NCBI GenBank assembly: GCA_025800305.1
Contig: JAOXRY010000098.1
Location: 1 to 13,838, forward strand
Source: Campylobacterales bacterium
GTDB taxonomy: Bacteria; Campylobacterota; Campylobacteria; Campylobacterales; SZUA-545
Length of the DNA stretch: 13,838 bases
Direction of reading: 5' to 3'
Position 1 is the first letter of the stretch. Every line of letters starts with the position of its first letter. The translations under genes and the position numbers were made by a program. Below are positions 6,133-12,655 of the stretch, in pieces. A model generated the notes under the pieces. The model had not been told where the DNA came from. It ran no database searches and worked only from the letters and a program-made list of their open reading frames with translations.

Positions 6133-7116
6133 GTGAACAAAATGACAGCGATAGATAAGACAAAAAAAACCAGCTTTACACAGTCTATGCCACTTCACTC
6201 TATTCTTGTGGATACGACCTTACCTTTTGATATTTTAGTGAAAGAAGATGGAAAATTTAATATTTTAAAAACAGAGGGAACTTTATACACCTTAGAAATC
6301 CAAAATGATTTAGTTTGTAAAGGTATTGAAGAACTTTATACACCTGTAATGAATAAAGAGAACTATATAAACTATGTAAATAAGTACATTAAAAAAATTC
6401 TTTTGAACAAGCAGATTGATGATGTAGAAAAATGTCTTATTACTTACCACCATTCAAAGTCTGTAATGGAAGAGTTATTGGAAAATCCAGATTCAAAAGT
6501 TGCACTTTCTAGGGTGAGGGTTTCAACATCAGCAATTATTGACACTTTATTAGTTGATCAAAAGGCTTTAAAGTCTTTTATAGAAATTGGTGGATTGAAT
6601 TATAGTATTTGCTCCCATTCTGTTGATGTAAGTATTTATGCTACAGCACTAGCTGTTCAATTGGGACTTCCAAGAGCAGAACTGTTTAGGGTAGGTTATG
6701 CTGGAATGCTTCATGATATTGGAAAAGTAAGGGTAGATAGTAAAATCCTGAATAAAAAAGAAGAGCTAACACCAGAAGAGTTTAAGGAGATTCAAAAACA
6801 TCCTGTTTATAGTTATCAGTTATTAAAAAGTCACAATGAAATGAATGAAACTATTTTAAATGGGATATTATATCACCATGAAAAATTTAATGGAAGTGGC
6901 TATCCCCATGGAATAAAAGGAGATAGAATCCCACTAATTGCACAGATCTTATCTATTGCAGATATCTTTAGTGCTATCACTACCCATAAAAGTTATAACA
7001 ATGGTAAAAGTACATTTGAATCTCTTAAAGAGTTGAAAGCTATGAAAAAAGAATTAAATCCTAAATTAATAGGAGAATTTATCAAAGTAATGACAAAAGC
7101 TTGTAAAGTTCATTAA
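6133..7116 (+). CDS. HD-GYP domain protein, probable cyclic-di-GMP phosphodiesterase
   Basis: The protein has 327 residues. An N-terminal region of about 135 residues (LHSILVDTTLPFDILV...) resembles the uncharacterised domain that precedes HD-GYP in many campylobacterial proteins. The HD-GYP domain follows, with the first metal His in CSHSVDVSIYA, HD at 194-195 (LHDIGKVR), His in KHPVYSYQLL, the pair in YHHEKFNGSGYP (GYP at 256-258) and Asp in SIADIFSAI. All expected metal ligands are present, so hydrolysis of cyclic-di-GMP to pGpG or GMP is likely. The usual DG before GYP is NG here. No receiver domain or membrane segment is seen. GTG 6133 and ATG 6142 are both possible starts and neither has a clear ribosome binding site. 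An EAL protein at 11522-12591 adds a second cyclic-di-GMP function. Confidence 0.87.
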   Translation: MNKMTAIDKTKKTSFTQSMPLHSILVDTTLPFDILVKEDGKFNILKTEGTLYTLEIQNDLVCKGIEELYTPVMNKENYINYVNKYIKKILLNKQIDDVEKCLITYHHSKSVMEELLENPDSKVALSRVRVSTSAIIDTLLVDQKALKSFIEIGGLNYSICSHSVDVSIYATALAVQLGLPRAELFRVGYAGMLHDIGKVRVDSKILNKKEELTPEEFKEIQKHPVYSYQLLKSHNEMNETILNGILYHHEKFNGSGYPHGIKGDRIPLIAQILSIADIFSAITTHKSYNNGKSTFESLKELKAMKKELNPKLIGEFIKVMTKACKVH

Positions 7117-7230
7117 AATAATTTATTAGTCCTAAATCTACATACTTTTACTTCCCCTTAAAATAGTAATAAAAACATCTAAAATATTATTTATCATCCT
7201 TAAGAAAAAAGACGAAAATTAAAGTTTTTA

Positions 7231-7239
7231 TGGTATAAC
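7231..7239 (+). promoter_or_regulatory. Extended -10 promoter of the TAXI-TRAP operon
   Basis: TGG-TATAAC (7231-7239) is an extended -10 element (TGN before the hexamer) with no good -35 box. Transcription would begin near 7246, about 22 bases before the ATG. The 150-base gap before the gene (7117-7267) is very AT-rich and holds no other feature that I can support. Confidence 0.4.
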
Positions 7240-7267
7240 TAAACGATTAACAAATAAAGGATAAAGA

Positions 7268-8290
7268 ATGGTTAGACGAAGTTTTATTTCTGTTGTTTCA
7301 GTGGCAGTTACTACATTGCTTTTAGTAGGTTGTAGTAGTGATTCTAAATCAAAAAATCAGAACGAAGAAAGAGGTGTAGCTGGTAAAGCTAGTACGGAAT
7401 TTGTAACTATTGGTACAGGTGGTGTAACAGGTGTTTATTACCCTATTGGTGGAGCAATTTGTAGATTAGTTAATAAAGATAAAAAAACACATGGTGTGAG
7501 ATGTTCTGTTGAGTCTACAGGAGGTTCTGTTTACAATATTAACACAATTAGAGCAGGTGAACTAGAGATGGGTGTTGCCCAATCAGATTGGCAGTATCAC
7601 GCTTATAATGGTACAAGTAAATTTAAAGAAAAAGGTGCTTATAAAGATCTAAGAGCAGTATTCTCAATTCATCCAGAATCTTTTACTGTTGTAGCTAGAA
7701 AAGATGCAGGAATTAAGACTCTTGAAGATCTAAAAGGCAAAAGAGTAAATATTGGTAACCCAGGATCTGGTCAAAGAGGTTCTATGGAAGTGCTTATGAA
7801 AGCTAAAGGTTGGGATAAATCTGTATTTAAAGTTGCTTCAGAACTAAAAGCTGCTGAGATGGCAAAAGCACTTTGTGATAATAAAATTGATGCGATGATC
7901 TATTTTGTTGGTCATCCAAGTGGTTCAATCAAAGAAGCTACAACAACTTGTGCTAGTAATCTAGTAACAATTTATGATGATTCTGTAAAGAAACTAATTG
8001 ATGAAAAACCTTATTATAGAAAATCAGTTATTTCTGGTGGACTATATCAAGGAAATCCAGATGATACAACAACATTTGGTGTAGGTGCGACACTTGTTAC
8101 TAGTGCAAAAGTATCGGATGCTGCAGTATATGCAATTGTAAAAGGTGTATTTGAAAATTTTGAAGGATTTAAAAAACTTCATCCTGCATTTGCAAACTTG
8201 AAAAAAGAGGAGATGGTAAAAGAAGCTCTTTCTGCACCTCTTCACAATGGTGCTTTGAAATATTATAAAGAAGCTGGTTTAATTAAATAA
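7268..8290 (+). CDS. TAXI-family TRAP transporter solute receptor, predicted lipoprotein
   Basis: This 340-residue extracytoplasmic binding protein captures a substrate for the TRAP permease encoded next. The signal peptide MVRRSFISVVSVAVTTLLLVGC ends in a lipobox L19-V20-G21-C22, so the mature protein should be lipid-anchored at C22 with a Ser- and Lys-rich linker. The mature domain starts FVTIGTGGVTGVYYPIGGAI, the TAXI hallmark, followed by STGGSVYNINTIRAGELEMGVAQSD and later LKGKRVNIGNPGSGQRGSM. TAXI receptors studied so far include glutamate and 2-oxoglutarate binders, but the ligand here cannot be read from sequence. AAAGGA precedes ATG by 6-7 bases. A strong terminator immediately downstream should make this product more abundant than the permease. 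Confidence 0.93.
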   Translation: MVRRSFISVVSVAVTTLLLVGCSSDSKSKNQNEERGVAGKASTEFVTIGTGGVTGVYYPIGGAICRLVNKDKKTHGVRCSVESTGGSVYNINTIRAGELEMGVAQSDWQYHAYNGTSKFKEKGAYKDLRAVFSIHPESFTVVARKDAGIKTLEDLKGKRVNIGNPGSGQRGSMEVLMKAKGWDKSVFKVASELKAAEMAKALCDNKIDAMIYFVGHPSGSIKEATTTCASNLVTIYDDSVKKLIDEKPYYRKSVISGGLYQGNPDDTTTFGVGATLVTSAKVSDAAVYAIVKGVFENFEGFKKLHPAFANLKKEEMVKEALSAPLHNGALKYYKEAGLIK

Positions 8291-8298
8291 GCTTTTAA

Positions 8299-8327
8299 AG
8301 AGGGGAATCTCTTCCCCTCTATTTTTT
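8299..8327 (+). terminator. Intergenic terminator between TAXI receptor and permease
   Basis: A perfect 9-bp stem AGAGGGGAA / TTCCCCTCT (8299-8307 with 8312-8320) with a TCTC loop is followed by A and six T residues (8322-8327). It lies 8 bases after the receptor stop and 26 bases before the permease start. No promoter is evident in the remaining gap, so the permease is probably transcribed by partial read-through. Confidence 0.88.
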
Positions 8328-8352
8328 CTTCTTAAAATAAAAGGTCCCGTTT

Positions 8353-10911
8353 GTGAAAAATGATAAAAATAATGTAAATAATAATCCAATTTTAGAAGTT
8401 GAGACAGGTGGTAGAAAGCCTACCAATAAATTAATAGCTAAAGGTATTTTATATCTAGCTATGACTTGGTCTTTGTTTCAACTATATGTTTCATCACCGT
8501 TAGTTCTAGAGTTTACACCATGGATAAATGGTGATATAGTAAAAAGAATCCATCTTGTTTTTGCAGGGTTTCTTGCATATCTTACATACCTGCCCTATAA
8601 AAAGGCTCCAAAAAGTTATATACCAATATATGATTTAGTAATGGGTATTCTTTTTATTATATCAATCCTTTACCTAGTATATTCACAAGTTTTAGACAGT
8701 GTGAATTTTGAAATGAGATTGGGAGAACCAAATAGTTTAGATCTAATAAGTGGTACTATGGGGGTTATACTTCTTCTTGAAGCTACAAGAAGAACCCTTG
8801 GACCTCCTCTTACAATTATCGCAATTTTTGCATTGACATATAGTTTTTTTGGTGCTGGAGATTATGGTGGGTCTTCTTTGAACAAGATAGTCTCCCATAT
8901 GTGGATTACAACAGAAGGTGCTTTTGGGGTTGCTATTGGTGTGTCAACAATGATGGTTTTTCTATTTGTTCTTTTTGGTGCTTTATTGGAACAAGCAGGT
9001 GCAGGAAATTATTTTATTCGTGTTGCTTTTGCTTTAATGGGACACTTTAGAGGTGGACCAGCAAAAGCAGCTGTTGTAAGCTCTGCAATGACTGGTATGA
9101 TTTCTGGTAGTTCTATAGCCAATGTTGTAACAACAGGGACTTTTACGATTCCTTTAATGAAAAAAGTTGGTTTTTCCAAAGAGAAAGCAGGGGCAATTGA
9201 GGTTGCTTCATCTACCAATGGGCAATTAACACCTCCTATTATGGGTGCAGCAGCATTTTTAATGGTTGAGTATGTAGGTATTCCTTTTATAGAAGTTATA
9301 AAACACGCATTTTTACCAGCTGTTATGTCCTATTTGGCACTGATATATATTGTTCATTTAGAAGCTTTAAAAGCAGGAATGGAAGGATTATCAAGACCTC
9401 ATAAAATGGCAAAATTAGCAAAGGCATTAAGTTTTGTAAGTGTTGTAGCTATTATGGGATTTTTAGCATTTGTTCTTCCTCTTCTTGTTGGATCTATAAA
9501 AGATATTGGTGGTGAATACACATTTCCAATAGTTTCTTTGTTGCTTTTTATAGTTTATGTATTGTTATTAAAAGTCGCATCAAAAGTACCAGATCTACCA
9601 CACGACGATATTACAGAGTTACCAAAAGTAGGAGAAACAGTTTTTTCAGGGCTTCATTTTATTCTTCCAGTGATTGTCTTAGTTTGGCTTTTAACTGTTG
9701 AAAGGTATTCACCTGAGTTATCTGCATTTTGGGCAACTTTATTTATGATTTTTATTCTAATGACCCAACATCCAATTATAAGTTATTTTAGAAAAGAAAA
9801 AAAGAATTTTTTCAGTGGGTTTATTGATTTAGAAATAGGCTTAATCAACGGTGCAAAAAATATGATTGGTATTGGTGTGGCAACAGCAGTAGCTGGGATT
9901 ATTGTTGGTACTGTTACCCTTACCGGAATTGGTCAAGTTGTAATAGGACTTATAGAGAGTGCTTCTGGTGGGAATATCTTTTTGATTTTACTTTTTACAG
10001 CTATTATTAGCTTAATTCTAGGAATGGGACTTCCTACTACTGCTAATTATATTGTTGTTTCTTCTTTGATGGCTCCTGTTATTGTAAGTTTAGGTGCTGC
10101 TGATGATATAGCTATTCCTTTAATAGCTGCCCACATGTTTGTATTTTACTTTGGAATTTTGGCTGATGACACACCACCTGTAGGTTTAGCAGCCTTTGCA
10201 GCAGCTGCAATCTCTAAAGGAGATCCTATTAAAACAGGTATTCAAGGTTTTACATATGACATAAGAACTGCGGTTCTTCCATTTATGTTTATATTTAATA
10301 CACAGCTTCTAATGATTGGTATTGATAATACTTTTGAGTTTCTAATTGTTGTTGTCAGTTCAATAATTGGAATGTTACTTTTTGCTGCAGCTACACAAGG
10401 CTATTGGTTTACAAGAAGCAAGTGGTACGAATCAGTTGGATTACTTTTAGCGGCATTTTTAATCTTTAGACCAGGATTTATCTGGGATAAAATCCAACCA
10501 CCACATGACAATCTTCCAGGAAAAGAGATTTTCACTATTGCAGATAAAAAACAAGCAGGTGAAACTATAGAGTTTATCGTTTCAGGTGAGACACTAGAAG
10601 GTGTTTCAAAAGTATTAACCTTTCCTCTTACTCTAGTTAATGGAGAAACTGGAAAAGAGAGAATAAATAATACAGGTATGCGATTAGATTCTGCTTTTGG
10701 ACCTACCGAGGTAGTAATGATGCTTCCTGGAAACAATAAAGAAGTTGAATCAATTAAAAATGCTGGTGTAGATAGTGGCTGGATTATAGAGTCTGTAAAA
10801 GTAGAAAGAGAGCGATTAAGTAAACATATTATGTTAATACCTATAGCCTTTTTTGTTGGATTTATATACTGGTTACAAATGAGACGAAAGTTGGAACTTG
10901 AAAAAAATTAA
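8353..10911 (+). CDS. TRAP transporter permease, fused 4TM/12TM (DctQM-type, TIGR02123)
   Basis: This 852-residue inner-membrane protein combines the small DctQ-like subunit (four helices, about residues 25-150) and the large DctM transport subunit (about 170-690), the arrangement usual for TAXI-type TRAP systems. Marks include GTMGVILLLEATRRTLGPPL near residue 140, SGSSIANVVTTGTFTIPLM with ASSTNGQLTPPIMGAAAFL, and LGMGLPTTANYIVVSSLMAP near 556-576 followed by ILADDTPPVGLAAFAAAAI. A C-terminal soluble extension (about 700-825, DUF3394-like) precedes a final helix (IPIAFFVGFIYWLQM). Uptake should be driven by a sodium or proton gradient. Translation starts at GTG, the only early start in frame, with AAAGG 8 bases upstream. 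The 3' end overlaps the FAH-family gene by 14 bases. Confidence 0.93.
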   Translation: MKNDKNNVNNNPILEVETGGRKPTNKLIAKGILYLAMTWSLFQLYVSSPLVLEFTPWINGDIVKRIHLVFAGFLAYLTYLPYKKAPKSYIPIYDLVMGILFIISILYLVYSQVLDSVNFEMRLGEPNSLDLISGTMGVILLLEATRRTLGPPLTIIAIFALTYSFFGAGDYGGSSLNKIVSHMWITTEGAFGVAIGVSTMMVFLFVLFGALLEQAGAGNYFIRVAFALMGHFRGGPAKAAVVSSAMTGMISGSSIANVVTTGTFTIPLMKKVGFSKEKAGAIEVASSTNGQLTPPIMGAAAFLMVEYVGIPFIEVIKHAFLPAVMSYLALIYIVHLEALKAGMEGLSRPHKMAKLAKALSFVSVVAIMGFLAFVLPLLVGSIKDIGGEYTFPIVSLLLFIVYVLLLKVASKVPDLPHDDITELPKVGETVFSGLHFILPVIVLVWLLTVERYSPELSAFWATLFMIFILMTQHPIISYFRKEKKNFFSGFIDLEIGLINGAKNMIGIGVATAVAGIIVGTVTLTGIGQVVIGLIESASGGNIFLILLFTAIISLILGMGLPTTANYIVVSSLMAPVIVSLGAADDIAIPLIAAHMFVFYFGILADDTPPVGLAAFAAAAISKGDPIKTGIQGFTYDIRTAVLPFMFIFNTQLLMIGIDNTFEFLIVVVSSIIGMLLFAAATQGYWFTRSKWYESVGLLLAAFLIFRPGFIWDKIQPPHDNLPGKEIFTIADKKQAGETIEFIVSGETLEGVSKVLTFPLTLVNGETGKERINNTGMRLDSAFGPTEVVMMLPGNNKEVESIKNAGVDSGWIIESVKVERERLSKHIMLIPIAFFVGFIYWLQMRRKLELEKN

Positions 10912-11506
10912 GTTTGCCAATAAAGAAGTAGTTCCTTCCAAGGTAGTTTGTATTGGTAGGAACTATGTTGAGCATATAAAAGAGTTAGGAAATGAAATCC
11001 CTGAAAATATGGTTGTTTTTAATAAGCCTAATTCTGCAATAACAAACAAGCTTGAATACTTTTCTGAAGATACAAGATTTGAGGGAGAAATTTGCTTTTT
11101 AATTGAAAGTGGAGAAATTAAAGGGGTCGGTTTTGGATTAGATCTAACAAAAGCTAATATTCAAAACAAAATGAAGGAAAAAGGCTTACCTTGGGAAAGA
11201 GCAAAAGGGTTTAATAATTCTGGAGTTCTTAGTGATTTTATTCCTTATACACAGAAATGTGAAAAGCTTTCTATGGAACTTTATCAAAATGACACTCTAG
11301 TTCAGATTGCTAACTATGATTTAATGATCTATAAACCTGCTGATATTGTAGATGAGATAAAAAGTTTTATGGAACTTGAAGATGGTGATATTATTATGTC
11401 TGGTACGCCTAAAGGTGTAGGAAATTATAGCAAAGGCGATAAGTTTATTGGTAGAGTTTTTGAAGATCAAGATCTCTTAGTTGAAGTAAAATGGGAGGCT
11501 GTCTAG
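10898..11506 (+). CDS. Fumarylacetoacetate hydrolase (FAH)-family protein, YcgM/FAHD1-like
   Basis: This single-domain enzyme of 202 residues begins MKKIKFANKEVVPSKVVCIGRNY, with the FAH signature IGRNYxxHxxE. E62 and E64 (RFEGEICFLIE) and D82 (GFGLDLTKANIQ) are the expected magnesium ligands, followed by KGLPWERAKGFNNS and near the end DGDIIMSGTPKGVG. Relatives act on acylpyruvates or oxaloacetate (hydrolase, decarboxylase or tautomerase). The exact reaction is not determined by sequence, but a small 2-oxo acid fits the neighbouring TRAP system. Translation starts at TTG 10898 inside the permease gene (14-base overlap); no in-frame ATG is available before residue 38, which would remove the signature. 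Coupled translation with the permease is likely. Confidence 0.9.
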   Translation: MKKIKFANKEVVPSKVVCIGRNYVEHIKELGNEIPENMVVFNKPNSAITNKLEYFSEDTRFEGEICFLIESGEIKGVGFGLDLTKANIQNKMKEKGLPWERAKGFNNSGVLSDFIPYTQKCEKLSMELYQNDTLVQIANYDLMIYKPADIVDEIKSFMELEDGDIIMSGTPKGVGNYSKGDKFIGRVFEDQDLLVEVKWEAV

Positions 11507-11521
11507 TTAAAAGACAACCTC
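11495..11521. terminator. Hairpin between convergent FAH and EAL genes, possible bidirectional terminator
   Basis: GAGG-C-TGTCT (11495-11504) pairs with AGACA-A-CCTC (11512-11521) around a 7-base loop. On the + strand one C-A mismatch interrupts the stem, while on the - strand the same position is a U-G pair, giving an unbroken 10-bp stem. No T-run of more than four follows in either direction, so termination efficiency is uncertain. The hairpin occupies the end of the FAH gene and nearly the whole gap before the EAL stop at 11522. Confidence 0.5.
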
Positions 11522-12591
11522 TTAGGCTTCTACACCAATTTTCCTTACAGGTTCTGAAAGGGGTTTAGAAAAATAGTAGCCTTGGTAGTAGTCAGCACCA
11601 ATTTCTTTTATTTTTTCCAACTCTTCCTTTGTCTCAACTCCTTCTGCTAAAACTTCTATGTTATTCTCTTTCGCTATATTATAAAGAGCCTTATAGACAG
11701 ATAGCTTTAGTTCATCCCTATGAATATTGGAAATAATGTTTCTATCTACTTTTATAATATCAGGCTTTAGTTCTATAAGAGTGTTAAGGTTTGAGTGTCC
11801 TTCTCCTACATCGTCTAAAGCAACTTGAAAGCCTTGTCCTCTGTAGTAGTCTAAAATATTTTTTAAATGTTTTTGATCTTTTACAGACTCTGTTTCTACT
11901 ACTTCAAAAATGATATTTTTAGGATCAAATTCCAACTGTTCTGCCCACTTTACTGTAGATTTTAGGCAAAACTCAGGATCATAGATAGACGTAGGAATAA
12001 AATTAATAAAAACTTTTTGAGAGATCTTTTTAACAGCTGCTGTTTTAAGAGCTGATTCTCTACACAGTCTATCTAATTTGAAGTTTAAATCATTTCTTTT
12101 TGATTTTTCAAAAAGAAGATCTGGGTAGAGGAGGGAACCATCAGGTTTAACACCACGGATTAGAGCTTCATAGCCATGGATTGTTCCTGACTTACTTTCT
12201 ATGATTGGCTGAAAGTGAGAAGTTAAACTTTCGTTGTTAATAATGTCAAAAAACTCTTTATCCTCTAAAAGGTTAAGGTATCTTTGAAAAGGTTTTGCTG
12301 AGATAATTGATTGGTAGTTAAATCCAGAGTTCTCACTTTCAATGTAGATCTTTATACTCTCTCTTTCTAGATTGTTGAAAAAACTGTTGAAGTTTTCAAG
12401 ATTATTTTTAAAAAAGATTTTGGATTTTCTGTTTTTATACATTTTAATCCATGGACACTATAGAGATCATGCCCTAGTTTTTTGAAAAGTAGTGTGATTT
12501 TTCTTATAAGTTCATCAACTTCGCTGATAAAGTAAATCTTTGATGGTAGCTCTTCTATCTGAAATATTTCATGACATTTATTGCAAGACAT
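11522..12591 (-). CDS. EAL-domain cyclic-di-GMP phosphodiesterase, gene split by a -1 frameshift
   Basis: Two overlapping reverse-strand frames make one protein of about 356 residues if the reading frame slips by -1 at 12409-12415. The first frame (ATG 12591, GGAG ribosome binding site) gives about 60 residues starting MSCNKCHEIF, an N-terminus I recall from campylobacterial EAL proteins. The second frame is open from 12442 to 11522 and supplies the rest. The EAL domain is complete: YEALIRG (EAL near residue 142 of the joined protein), FINFIP with metal-binding Asn, FEVVETE, ALDDVGEGHSNL (DD), IIKVDRNII, AEGVET and YYQGYYFSKPL. Catalytic residues all look present, so degradation of cyclic-di-GMP is plausible. 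The ATG at 12442 has no convincing ribosome binding site. Whether this is programmed frameshifting, a phase-variable or decayed gene, or a sequencing indel is undecided. Confidence 0.85.
12367..12591 (-). CDS. Zero-frame N-terminal product of the split EAL gene (74 residues)
   Basis: Without a frameshift, translation from ATG 12591 ends at TAG 12367-12369 and yields 74 residues. Residues 1-61 (C3xxC6, then KIYFISEVDELIRKITLLF) belong to the normal N-terminal region of the EAL protein; the C-xx-C pair could bind a metal. Residues 62-74 (KIILKTSTVFSTI) are read in the wrong frame and look like nonsense. The joined sequence PKSFF-KNNLENFNSFF reads far more naturally. This entry describes the alternative product and not a separate gene. 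Confidence 0.5.
   Translation of the reverse strand: MSCNKCHEIFQIEELPSKIYFISEVDELIRKITLLFKKLGHDLYSVHGLKCIKTENPKSFLKIILKTSTVFSTI
12409..12415 (-). other. Candidate -1 frameshift site T TTT TTA in the EAL gene
   Basis: On the reverse strand codons 60 (TTT) and 61 (TTA) are preceded by T, forming the slippery heptamer T TTT TTA in the exact phase needed for -1 slippage. After the shift the frame is that of the EAL domain. The T6 run followed by A5 is also the longest homopolymer pair in the gene. Nine bases downstream is a weak hairpin TTGAA-AAC-TTCAA (12399-12387), too unstable to be a strong stimulator. A single added T in the run would give the same fusion. Confidence 0.55.
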
Positions 12592-12594
12592 TGT

Positions 12595-12612
12595 TATCTC
12601 CTTTTGGAGATA
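12595..12612 (-). promoter_or_regulatory. Hairpin enclosing the ribosome binding site of the EAL gene
   Basis: TATCTCC-AAAA-GGAGATA is a perfect 7-bp stem with a 4-base loop, ending three bases before ATG 12591. The GGAG ribosome binding site forms the 3' arm. In transcripts reading through from RNase R the site would be paired. A possible promoter TCTACA-N17-TATAAA (-10 at 12619-12614) would start near 12607, inside the hairpin, and so give messages with a free site. Function is inferred from structure only. Confidence 0.5.
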
Positions 12613-12655
12613 TTTTATAGTGAAATTAAAACTATCTGTAGATTATTTTTGTAAG

